A DNA stretch of 5,709 nt from Clostridiaceae bacterium (GTDB lineage: Bacteria; Bacillota; Clostridia; Saccharofermentanales; UBA5734). How positions within the stretch are numbered: the stretch's first letter is position 1; the number at the start of each line of letters is the position of its first letter. The position numbers were made by a program, and so were the translations under genes. The notes beneath the pieces were generated by a model that saw only the letters and a program-made list of their open reading frames with translations, was not told the DNA's origin and ran no database searches. Of the stretch, positions 1 to 5,709 are shown piece by piece. Where the stretch lies: positions 1-5,709 of the forward strand of contig JAAZFW010000449.1 of the NCBI GenBank assembly GCA_012511525.1. The letters are read 5' to 3'.

Positions 1-3000
1 CACGGATATAAGCGATGTCGGCAAGGGCCATGGTTTCGGGCGGCGGATCGCCAAAGCGGTCCAGGCATTCGTCCAGGACATCCTGGTAGTCGGCAAAGGT
101 CCTTATGTCGGCGATGCGGCGGTACATATCCATCCGCTGGCCCTCGTCCGGGATATAGCGTCTGGCCACGAACGCGTCGATATCAAGGTCGATGACAGCG
201 GAAATCTTGCTGGCCGGCACGTGTCCCTGCAGTTCCTGGATGGTTTCCTCGAGCATCCGGCAGTACAGGTCGTACCCGATGGCTTCCAGCTGACCGTGCT
301 GTTCGGCGCCCAGCAGGTTGCCGGCACCGCGGACCTCCAGGTCGCGCAAGGCGATTTTGAAGCCGGCGCCCAGTTCGGTAAAGTCCCGGATCGCGGCCAG
401 GCGCTTTTCCGCGATCTCGGTGAGCGCCTTGTCGCGGCGGTATGTGATATAGGCATAAGCCTGGCGATCCGAGCGCCCCACCCGGCCGCGCAGCTGGTAG
501 AGCTGAGCCAGGCCAAGGCGGTCGGCGTCCTCGACAATGATCGTGTTGACATTGGGCATGTCGATGCCCGATTCGATGATCGTTGTGCAGACCAGGATAT
601 CCGATTCCTGGCCGATGAAGCCGCTGATGATGTCTTCGAGCAGCTTTTCGTTCATCTTGCCGTGGGCGCAGACGATGCGGGCACCTGGAAGCAGCTGTTC
701 CAGCTCGGCGGCCTTCTCCACGATCCGGCGCGTGTCGTTGTATAGGTAGAAGACCTGACCCTGGCGCGAAATTTCGCGCAGGATCGCCTCAGCCACCAGG
801 TCGCGGTCGTATTCCATAACATAGGTCTGAACCGGCCGGCGATCGTGAGGCGGTTCCTCGAGGACGCTGATGTCGCGGATGCCGGACATCGCCATGTGCA
901 GCGTGCGGGGGATCGGTGTTGCGCTCAAGGTCAGGACATCCACATCGGGCCAAAGGGCCTTCAGCTTTTCCTTGTGGTCAACCCCGAAACGCTGCTCTTC
1001 GTCAATGACCAGAAGGCCCAGTTTTTTCAGGCGCACATCCTGTGAGAGCAACCGGTGCGTGCCCACGGCCACATCCACTTTGCCGTGCATCAGGCCGCTG
1101 AGCGTGTTCTTCTGCATGGCTTCGGCCGCGAAACGGCTCAGCAACCCGATCTGGACGGGGAAGCCGGCCATGCGTTTGACCAGGTTGTCGTAGTGCTGCT
1201 GCGCCAGAACGGTGGTGGGCGCCAGCAGGACCGCCTGGCTGCCGTCCATGACGCACTTGAAGATCGCCCGGAAGGCCACCTCCGTTTTGCCGAAGCCGAC
1301 GTCGCCGCACAACAGCCGGTCCATGACGCGTTCCGACTCCATGTCCGATTTGATTTCCTGGACACTGCGCAGCTGGTCCTCGGTCTCCTCGTAGGGGAAC
1401 TGCTCCTCGAACTCCTGCTGCCAGACCGTGTCCGGCGCGAAGGCTTTTCCCTTGATCGCGGCGCGCTGTGCATACAGGCGAATCAGGTCGGTCGCCAGTT
1501 TGCGGATCGAGGAGCGGGCACGCTCCTTCATGCGCGTCCATTCCTGGCCTCCCAGCTTGGACAGGCGCGGCTCACGGCTGTCCGCCCCGATGTACTTCTG
1601 GATCTGGTCAAGACTTTCCATCGGGATGTAGAGCGAGTCGTCACCGGCGTAGGTGATCTTGAGATAGTCGCGGCGCGTGCCGTTATTCTCCATGTTGACC
1701 AGGCCGTCGTAGCGGCCGATGCCGTGCGCCTCATGGACGACCATCTCGCCGGGTACAAGGTCGCTGAACAGGTCGATCTTGATCCCGTCGCCATGCCGCC
1801 TGCGCCGCGCAGGCCGCTCCGAACCGAAAACATCCAGGGTGCCGAGCACCGCCAGGCGGGCTGCCGGCCAGATGAAACCCCGGGGAAGGCTGTCCGGCTC
1901 AATCTGGGGCCGGATGCCCTTTTCGCCAAACAGCTGGCTCAGTCGATCGCGGCGGTGCTGGCTGCCGGCAAACAGCACCAGCGTCCAGGATTGGCGCATC
2001 CAGTCGGCTGCCTCGTCCAGCAGCTTTGCTTCGCGGCCGCGATACCCGTCGGAAGGCCGCGCCTGCAAGGTAATCAGCGGCGTGTCCGGCAGCGTGTTGC
2101 CGGGCGAGGCCAGCTGGCTCAAAGACAGCAGCGGGCGGGTCCGATCCAGGCACAGGGCAAGGTCGTCGCCGCGGAAGGCGACCTCGCTCCACTGGGGCAG
2201 CGCCTGCCCTTTCGTTAGCATGGCGCGCAGGCGCTCGTCCAGATCGGCCTGGGCGGCATCGATGCGGTTGCGGATACGCAGAGGTTCGTCGAGAAAAATA
2301 AGGCAGCCTGCCTCACGAGCATAATCCAGGATACAGACAGGCTTGGGCTGCACGAGCCCGATCCAGCGGTCCAGGGCCGCGAAATGGACATTCTGGCTGA
2401 CCCGTTCCGCATCTTTCCCGGCCAGCTGACGCATGGAGACGGCCGTCTCCCGGGCCGCGCCATTGGCCAGAGCCGTCTGTGCGGCTGATTCGCCGCAGGC
2501 CAGTATCCGGGCGGCTAGATCATCCTTCTGGTTGGGGTCGGGAAGCAGTTCGCGTACAGGCGGGATGCTGATCGCCTGCAGCATGGTGCTGGAGCGCTGG
2601 CTCTGCGGATCGAAGCGCTTGATGGCGTCGATCTCGTTGTCAAAGAAGGAAAGCCTGAAGCCTTCAGGATCCCCGTCATCCTCCGCCGAGGGGATCACGA
2701 CATCCAGGATGTCGCCCCGGCGGGCGAACTGGCCCGGTCCGTCGGTCAGGCGCATGTGCTCATACCCGTTTCGGATCAGCTGCCTGGCGCAATCGTCCAA
2801 GTCCAGTTTCTGGCCAACCCGGCAATGCAGGAAGCGGGCCTGAAACAGCGGCGCCGAAGGCAGTTTTTGCAACGCGGCGGCTGCCGGTATCACCAGGGCT
2901 CCGCAGCGGTCGTCGAGCAGCTGGCCGAGAATGGCCATGCGCTGCATTTCCATCTCGCGGCTGGATGCTTCGGCGTCGGTCAGATTGAGGTCGCGCGGCC

Positions 3001-3259
3001 GGAAAATCAGAACCGGGTCGTCAACCAGCGCCGCGAGGTCCGCAGCCACCGTCCGGGCCCGCAACTCGTCAGCCACGAGCAAACAGGGCCGACGCCCCGT
3101 CTCGGCTCCCAGCTGCCAGGCCAGCCAGCTTTTTAGGCTGTCCGGCGGCCCGGCCACCGTGAAAGCCGCGTTTTTTCCCCGCAATCCTTTTACCAGGCGG
3201 CTAAAGGCTGGGTCGGCAGCCATGTGCTGCCGGATCAGATCAGATACCTGCGTTTGCAT
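1..3259 (-). CDS. mfd: Transcription-repair coupling factor Mfd, C-terminus cut by window edge
   Basis: An ATP-driven DNA translocase that pushes stalled RNA polymerase off damaged DNA and recruits UvrA. The reading frame is open and unbroken for 1086 codons; homologues have about 1150-1180 residues, so roughly 70-90 residues of the last domain are missing. Seen in order: a UvrB-like N-terminal module with no proper Walker A (GPPDSLKS near residue 30), FARRGD ending at 183 and LDEP at 323-326, as expected for Mfd; the CarD-like RNA polymerase interaction domain from about 499 (VHEAHGIGRY); helicase motifs GDVGFGKTE with Lys658, APTTVLAQQH, DEEQRF at 753-758, SATPIPRTL at 779 onward, TIIESGID with Glu896, QLRGRVGR from 922; the RGAGNLLG segment at 977; then the start of the TRCF C-terminal domain after about 1015. 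The ATG at 3259 has an AGGAG five bases upstream. It lies 19 bases after pth, so it is probably co-transcribed. The match to the family is very strong. Confidence 0.97.
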   Translation of the reverse strand, partial: MQTQVSDLIRQHMAADPAFSRLVKGLRGKNAAFTVAGPPDSLKSWLAWQLGAETGRRPCLLVADELRARTVAADLAALVDDPVLIFRPRDLNLTDAEASSREMEMQRMAILGQLLDDRCGALVIPAAAALQKLPSAPLFQARFLHCRVGQKLDLDDCARQLIRNGYEHMRLTDGPGQFARRGDILDVVIPSAEDDGDPEGFRLSFFDNEIDAIKRFDPQSQRSSTMLQAISIPPVRELLPDPNQKDDLAARILACGESAAQTALANGAARETAVSMRQLAGKDAERVSQNVHFAALDRWIGLVQPKPVCILDYAREAGCLIFLDEPLRIRNRIDAAQADLDERLRAMLTKGQALPQWSEVAFRGDDLALCLDRTRPLLSLSQLASPGNTLPDTPLITLQARPSDGYRGREAKLLDEAADWMRQSWTLVLFAGSQHRRDRLSQLFGEKGIRPQIEPDSLPRGFIWPAARLAVLGTLDVFGSERPARRRRHGDGIKIDLFSDLVPGEMVVHEAHGIGRYDGLVNMENNGTRRDYLKITYAGDDSLYIPMESLDQIQKYIGADSREPRLSKLGGQEWTRMKERARSSIRKLATDLIRLYAQRAAIKGKAFAPDTVWQQEFEEQFPYEETEDQLRSVQEIKSDMESERVMDRLLCGDVGFGKTEVAFRAIFKCVMDGSQAVLLAPTTVLAQQHYDNLVKRMAGFPVQIGLLSRFAAEAMQKNTLSGLMHGKVDVAVGTHRLLSQDVRLKKLGLLVIDEEQRFGVDHKEKLKALWPDVDVLTLSATPIPRTLHMAMSGIRDISVLEEPPHDRRPVQTYVMEYDRDLVAEAILREISRQGQVFYLYNDTRRIVEKAAELEQLLPGARIVCAHGKMNEKLLEDIISGFIGQESDILVCTTIIESGIDMPNVNTIIVEDADRLGLAQLYQLRGRVGRSDRQAYAYITYRRDKALTEIAEKRLAAIRDFTELGAGFKIALRDLEVRGAGNLLGAEQHGQLEAIGYDLYCRMLEETIQELQGHVPASKISAVIDLDIDAFVARRYIPDEGQRMDMYRRIADIRTFADYQDVLDECLDRFGDPPPETMALADIAYIR

Positions 3260-3263
3260 ACTG

Positions 3264-3269
3264 TCTCCT
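3264..3269 (-). promoter_or_regulatory. Ribosome binding site of mfd
   Basis: On the minus strand AGGAGA lies in the 19-base gap between the pth stop and the mfd ATG. The AGGAG core is five bases from the ATG at 3259. It fixes this ATG as the mfd start and shows that mfd is translated from its own site rather than by overlap coupling. Confidence 0.85.
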
Positions 3270-3278
3270 GAATTACGT

Positions 3279-3851
3279 TCACGCCTGGCAGCGGCTGATC
3301 GCCGCATCCAAGCTTTCCTTGACGATCGTATCCACGGCGTCGGCGGCCCGCACGAGGCTTTCCCGCCAGGTTACCTCCATATCCGGCGCGACATGCGAGA
3401 GCACATAATCGGCCAGATCCCAGCGTTCCGGCTTGGGCCCGATGCCGATGCGGATACGCGGGAAATCCGTGTGCTGAAGCGCATCCAGGATGGAGCGCAT
3501 GCCGTTGTGCGTCCCCGTCCCGCCGGAGCGGCGGATCCGGATTTTTCCGACTGGCAGGTCGATGTCGTCATAAATGACCAGGCAGTGGTCCGCCTCGATC
3601 TCGTTATAGCGCAAGGCTTCGCGGATCGCCTCGCCGCTGAGGTTCATGTAGGTCAACGGCTTGAGCAGCAGGCAGGATGTCCCGCCGATGCGTGCCGTCG
3701 CGGTTAAGCTGCGGTAGCGGATACGGTCGACCGGTGCCTGATGGCGCTGCGATAGCAGGTCGATCACCTGGTAACCGCTGTTGTGCCAGGTCTGTTCGTA
3801 TTTTCGGCCCGGGTTACCCAATCCTGCGATCAGCCATTTTGTCTCCGCCAC
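3279..3851 (-). CDS. pth: Peptidyl-tRNA hydrolase (bacterial Pth family)
   Basis: A cytoplasmic esterase that cleaves the ester bond of peptidyl-tRNA released prematurely from ribosomes, recycling tRNA; usually essential. From the GTG start the protein has 190 residues, normal for the family. Visible motifs are GLGNPG (Asn13), the catalytic histidine in TWHN (His23, equivalent to E. coli His20), KPLTYMNLSG (Asn70, equivalent to Asn68), YDDIDLP (Asp95, equivalent to Asp93), THNGMRSI (His115-Asn116) and RIRIGIGPKP. Two positions differ from the common pattern: Trp for Arg in TRHN, and Thr for Gly just before HNG. The start is chosen as GTG at 3851 because AGGGG lies seven bases upstream. A TTG at 3857 would add two residues but sits only one base from that site. 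There is no ATG near the N-terminus. It is followed after 19 bases by mfd, a pairing common in Bacillota. Confidence 0.97.
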   Translation of the reverse strand: MAETKWLIAGLGNPGRKYEQTWHNSGYQVIDLLSQRHQAPVDRIRYRSLTATARIGGTSCLLLKPLTYMNLSGEAIREALRYNEIEADHCLVIYDDIDLPVGKIRIRRSGGTGTHNGMRSILDALQHTDFPRIRIGIGPKPERWDLADYVLSHVAPDMEVTWRESLVRAADAVDTIVKESLDAAISRCQA

Positions 3852-3858
3852 CGTCAAT

Positions 3859-3866
3859 CCCCTTTT
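3859..3866 (-). promoter_or_regulatory. Ribosome binding site that selects the GTG start of pth
   Basis: The minus strand reads AAAAGGGG across these bases, followed by ATTGACGGTG. The distance from the last G to the GTG at 3851 is seven bases, which is ideal. The distance to the in-frame TTG at 3857 is one base, too short for efficient initiation. This supports GTG over TTG as the pth start. Confidence 0.65.
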
Positions 3867-3871
3867 CGTTT

Positions 3872-3913
3872 CCCGCAGACAACATCGTCCCGCGGGGTAA
3901 AAGTCCCTGCGGG
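3872..3913 (-). promoter_or_regulatory. pth leader with two mutually exclusive hairpins
   Basis: In the minus-strand transcript, CCCGC (3913-3909) can pair with GCGGG at 3893-3889, extended by GGG/CCC after one A-C mismatch, with a seven-base loop (3904-3898). The same arm, CCCGCAG (3913-3907), can instead pair perfectly with CTGCGGG at 3878-3872, only six bases before the start of the ribosome binding site. The two folds cannot coexist. Neither is followed by a T-run, so transcription termination is unlikely; an effect on translation or RNA stability is possible. No known riboswitch class is recognised. Confidence 0.3.
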
Positions 3914-3943
3914 CAACCGATGCGGTCCGTATGTTTATCTCCC

Positions 3944-3971
3944 ATTATACACCAGATCGGTCTTTCGTCAT
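3944..3971 (-). promoter_or_regulatory. Predicted SigA/sigma-70 type promoter of pth-mfd
   Basis: The minus strand has a perfect -10 TATAAT at 3949-3944. Sixteen bases upstream is ATGACG at 3971-3966, a four-of-six match to the TTGACA -35 box. The predicted start of transcription is near 3937, giving a leader of roughly 85 bases before the pth GTG. The end of the -35 box shares a base with a DnaA box (3971-3979), and three more boxes lie directly upstream, which suggests DnaA control. The -10 is strong and the -35 is mediocre. Confidence 0.55.
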
Positions 3972-4023
3972 GTGGAAAAATCCATGCACACCCTGTGGAT
4001 AATGTGGATAACTCTGTGCATAA
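3971..4023 (-). promoter_or_regulatory. Cluster of four DnaA boxes upstream of the pth-mfd promoter
   Basis: Reading the minus strand against the consensus TTATCCACA: 4023-4015 is TTATGCACA (one mismatch), 4011-4003 is a perfect match, 4002-3994 is a perfect match abutting the previous one with no gap, and 3979-3971 is TTTTCCACA (one mismatch, a common variant). All four have the same orientation. A weak inverted candidate on the plus strand at 3982-3990 (CCATGCACA) has two mismatches. DnaA is the ATP-binding replication initiator; clusters like this occur at oriC, at titration sites and at DnaA-controlled promoters. Two perfect tandem 9-mers plus two near matches within 53 bases are very unlikely by chance in GC-rich DNA. 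Confidence 0.8.
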
Positions 4024-4034
4024 CCGGCTTGCTG

Positions 4035-4084
4035 TGTTTCACGCGTCATCTGCCTGTAAACTGCTTGTAACATGATGTTTCACG
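4035..4084 (+). repeat. Two direct copies of TGTTTCACG, resembling a parS half-site
   Basis: TGTTTCACG occurs at 4035-4043 and at 4076-4084, 41 bases apart and in the same orientation. The nine bases equal the left arm and central bases of the ParB centromere site parS (TGTTTCACGTGAAACA), but neither copy continues into the right arm directly. Because the palindrome is incomplete, ParB binding is only a possibility and chance similarity is not excluded. Confidence 0.4.
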
Positions 4085-4097
4085 GCTGGCCGGAAAC
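4077..4097. repeat. Bulged inverted repeat GTTTC...GAAAC
   Basis: GTTTC at 4077-4081 pairs with GAAAC at 4093-4097. Inside it CGG (4083-4085) pairs with CCG (4090-4092), around a four-base loop, with A4082 left as a bulge. Neither strand has a T-run after it, so it is not a typical intrinsic terminator. It includes the second TGTTTCACG copy, so the arms TGTTTC and GAAAC form a widened version of a parS-like palindrome. Confidence 0.35.
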
Positions 4098-4143
4098 GGG
4101 GTTGAAAACGTCGAAATGGCTTTCTGCGGGCCTGTCGGGCAGC

Positions 4144-4163
4144 GGCAGAACATTCTTTCTGCC
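4144..4163 (-). terminator. Hairpin downstream of the exporter gene, possible weak terminator
   Basis: GGCAGAA and TTCTGCC form a perfect 7-bp stem with a six-base loop, starting about 20 bases after the exporter stop codon. There is no run of T on the minus strand after the stem, so classic Rho-independent termination is doubtful. It may be a processing or 3'-end stabilising hairpin, and some read-through into pth-mfd would be expected. Confidence 0.3.
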
Positions 4164-4172
4164 AGATGCCCT

Positions 4173-4181
4173 TGTGGATAA
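4173..4181 (-). promoter_or_regulatory. Isolated perfect DnaA box beside the exporter stop codon
   Basis: The minus strand reads TTATCCACA, a perfect match to the DnaA box, two bases beyond the exporter's TGA stop (4186-4184). It has the same orientation as the four-box cluster about 150 bases away and may belong to the same DnaA-binding region. Confidence 0.6.
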
Positions 4182-4183
4182 CA

Positions 4184-5709
4184 TCAGGCGAGATTGCGCC
4201 CCAGCAATGCCTCGAACTGACTGCGGTACAGCTGCTGGTAGTGGCCGGGCTGCCTGACCAGTTCGGTGTGCGTGCCGCTCTGCGCGATAGATCCGTCCGC
4301 CACGACCATGATACGGGTCACGTTTTTGATTGTTGAAAGTCGATGGGCGATGATGAACGAGGTCCGGCCGACCATCAGGCGGTCCAGGCCCTGCTGGAGC
4401 GCCTTTTCCGTCTGCGTGTCGATGCTGGCGGTCGCCTCGTCAAGAATCAGGATGCGCGGGTCGGCCAGCAGCACGCGGGCAAACGAGATCAGCTGGCGTT
4501 CGCCTGCCGACACACCCGACCCCTGGTCGTTGATCTGCGTCTGGTACCCGTTGGACAAGCGCATGATAAACGGGTGCGCGTGGACGGCGCGAGCCGCTTC
4601 GATACATTCATCGTCGCTGGCGTCCAGCCGGCCGTAGCGGATGTTGTCCATGATCGTGCCCGGGAACAGGAAAGGATCCTGCAGCATGATGCCCATTTGG
4701 GTGCGCAGGGAATCGAGGGTGACGGTGTCGACCGGGTAGCCGTCAATCGTGATGCGGCCCTGTTCGATGTCGTAAAAACGGCACAGCAGGTTAATCACCG
4801 TCGACTTGCCGGCGCCTGTCGGTCCGACGAGCGCGATGGAGTCACCCGGGTTGACTGAAAAGGTGACATGATCCAGAACGGGATGGCCCGGGTCGTAGGC
4901 GAAAGACACATCCTCAAAACAGACTTTGCCCGTGACCCGGGGCAGAACGGCCGCGTCGGGCTTGTCCGCAATGACCACCGGTTCGTGCAAAAATTCGAAG
5001 ATCCGTTCGATGTAGGCCGCCGAATTGATCAGGGCGTTATAGAAGTTGGCCAGGTTGTTGACCGGCAGCCAGAAGCGCCACACATAGCCGACAAAGGCGA
5101 CGATGGCCCCGATCGAGATCGGGTCGCCGTTGGCCTGGCGCAGCCAGATGGCGCCCGCGGCATAGAGCAGGGCGACCGTCGCGTTGGAGACCGTGTCGAC
5201 AAACGGCCACATGACCATGTTAAGACCTGCCGAGCGCAACCAGCTGCGTTTGAACTCGCTGATTAGGCGATGGTAGATGCCGCGGTTGACCGATTCACGG
5301 GCAAAAACCTGGGTCACCTTCATGCCCGTCAGGCTTTCCTGCGTGTAGGCGTTCAGGTTGGCATTCTTGCGCGACAAGAACTGCTGGGCCCGGCGCTGGG
5401 CATTTTTCAGCAGGAGGATGCCCAGGAGCAGCAGTGGCAGGCCAGCCAGTGCGTAGAGCGTCAGCAGCGGGTCGACCAGCAGCATATAGGCGACGATGAT
5501 CACAAGGCTGAGCAGGTCAACCAGCGAGTTGACCAGTCCGTTGGAGATCAGGTCGCTGACTGCGTTGACATAGTTGACGATACGGACCAGGATCTTGCCG
5601 TGCGGCCGGTCGTCGAAATAGGTGAAAGGCAAGCGCTGCAGGTGCCGGAACATATCCAGGCGAATGTCGTGGATAATGCTCTGGCCGACGAAATTCATGC
5701 GGCGCATGC
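4184..5709 (-). CDS. ABC exporter half-transporter (BmrD/YheH-like), N-terminus cut by window edge
   Basis: Membrane protein with a fused permease and ATPase, of the type that pumps drugs or lipids out of the cell. The frame is open to the window edge; the first in-window Met (at 5707) is internal, and about 80-100 residues with TM1 and most of TM2 are missing from the usual 580-600. Counting that Met as 1: intracellular loop with FDDRPHGKILVRIVN (31-45); TM3 about 57-78, TM4 80-100, TM5 168-189, TM6 198-220; ATPase with A-loop Tyr271, GPTGAGKST (Lys301), Q-loop Gln343, signature VSAGERQ (399-405) in place of LSGGQ, Walker B ILILDEATASID (Glu424) and H-loop His455. A catalytic Glu with a divergent signature is typical of one half of heterodimeric exporters such as BmrCD, so a partner gene upstream, beyond 5709, is likely. 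The substrate cannot be told from the sequence. Confidence 0.95.
   Translation of the reverse strand, partial: MRRMNFVGQSIIHDIRLDMFRHLQRLPFTYFDDRPHGKILVRIVNYVNAVSDLISNGLVNSLVDLLSLVIIVAYMLLVDPLLTLYALAGLPLLLLGILLLKNAQRRAQQFLSRKNANLNAYTQESLTGMKVTQVFARESVNRGIYHRLISEFKRSWLRSAGLNMVMWPFVDTVSNATVALLYAAGAIWLRQANGDPISIGAIVAFVGYVWRFWLPVNNLANFYNALINSAAYIERIFEFLHEPVVIADKPDAAVLPRVTGKVCFEDVSFAYDPGHPVLDHVTFSVNPGDSIALVGPTGAGKSTVINLLCRFYDIEQGRITIDGYPVDTVTLDSLRTQMGIMLQDPFLFPGTIMDNIRYGRLDASDDECIEAARAVHAHPFIMRLSNGYQTQINDQGSGVSAGERQLISFARVLLADPRILILDEATASIDTQTEKALQQGLDRLMVGRTSFIIAHRLSTIKNVTRIMVVADGSIAQSGTHTELVRQPGHYQQLYRSQFEALLGRNLA

Larger units (their letters stand above)
3852..4183. other. Intergenic region between exporter and pth; regulatory, no protein gene supported
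   Basis: This 332-base gap is less GC-rich than its flanks. Read in the direction of transcription (high to low coordinates) it contains a DnaA box right after the exporter stop, a 7-bp hairpin without a T-run, a bulged hairpin and two TGTTTCACG repeats, four clustered DnaA boxes, a TATAAT promoter, and an untranslated pth leader of roughly 85 bases that can form hairpins. A 42-codon minus-strand frame (4073-3945) runs through it but has no ribosome binding site, and its protein sequence is largely dictated by the DnaA boxes. The plus-strand frames also lack support. Confidence 0.7.

Noticed and set aside
221..745. A 174-codon open frame on the plus strand.
   Set aside because: It is antisense to the Mfd helicase motifs (QLRGRVGR, TIIESGID), has no recognisable fold and is explained by codon bias of the minus-strand gene.
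1055..2218. A 387-codon open frame on the plus strand.
   Set aside because: It lies wholly antisense to mfd, whose frame shows clear family motifs across the same bases. Long antisense frames are common in GC-rich genes, and this one has no recognisable domain.
3141..3190. Apparent loss of the Walker A motif in the first Mfd domain.
   Set aside because: The N-terminal UvrB-like module of Mfd normally lacks a working ATP site, so this is expected for the family.
2281..3259. A possible frameshift in the poorly conserved N-terminal third of mfd.
   Set aside because: The frame was checked at several points (LDEP, FARRGD, the start codon) and is continuous with the helicase domains. Low similarity there is normal for the UvrB-like module.
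3945..4073. A 42-codon minus-strand open frame inside the intergenic region.
   Set aside because: There is no Shine-Dalgarno before its ATG, its predicted protein is largely a translation of DnaA boxes, and it overlaps the predicted pth promoter.
3783..4257. Plus-strand frames of 95 and 61 codons across the intergenic region and gene ends.
   Set aside because: They overlap the ends of pth and the exporter on the opposite strand and show no protein-family similarity or ribosome binding site.
5649..5657. CGTGGATAA inside the exporter gene, one mismatch from a DnaA box.
   Set aside because: It is a lone near match in coding sequence, with the mismatch at an important end position, and is expected by chance.

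Overview
The window is a GC-rich (by eye about 60 percent), gene-dense bacterial chromosome segment. All three recognisable genes are on the minus strand, so transcription runs from position 5709 towards position 1. In transcription order they are the 3' part of an ABC exporter subunit of the Bacillota BmrD/YheH type (5709-4184, N-terminus outside the window), a 332-base intergenic region, pth for peptidyl-tRNA hydrolase (3851-3279), and mfd for the transcription-repair coupling factor (3259 to the window edge, C-terminus outside). The pth-mfd pair, and an exporter half whose motifs resemble BmrD, point to a high-GC member of the Bacillota. This is inferred from gene order and protein family; no rRNA or other marker is present.

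pth and mfd are separated by 19 bases, each with its own Shine-Dalgarno, and very probably form one operon. One rescues ribosomes' lost peptidyl-tRNA. The other removes RNA polymerase stalled at DNA damage and recruits UvrA. The exporter is probably a separate multidrug or lipid-type transporter unit, and its partner half should lie just beyond position 5709.

The most interesting stretch is the intergenic region. It holds three perfect DnaA boxes (TTATCCACA on the minus strand) and two one-mismatch boxes, all in the same orientation. Four of these lie within 53 bases, immediately upstream of, and touching, a good sigma-70/SigA-type promoter (TATAAT) for pth-mfd. The fifth lies just past the exporter stop codon. 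The same region has two copies of TGTTTCACG, which equals one arm plus the centre of the ParB site parS, although no full parS palindrome is present. The pth leader can fold into two mutually exclusive hairpins. This reads as a DnaA-binding cluster that may control pth-mfd, titrate DnaA or mark an origin-proximal locus. It is less likely to be the replication origin itself, because no dnaA/dnaN and no strongly AT-rich unwinding element are visible.

No transposons, CRISPR arrays, tRNA or rRNA genes were seen. I found no convincing previously undescribed protein system here. The regulatory layout between the exporter and pth is the part worth following up.
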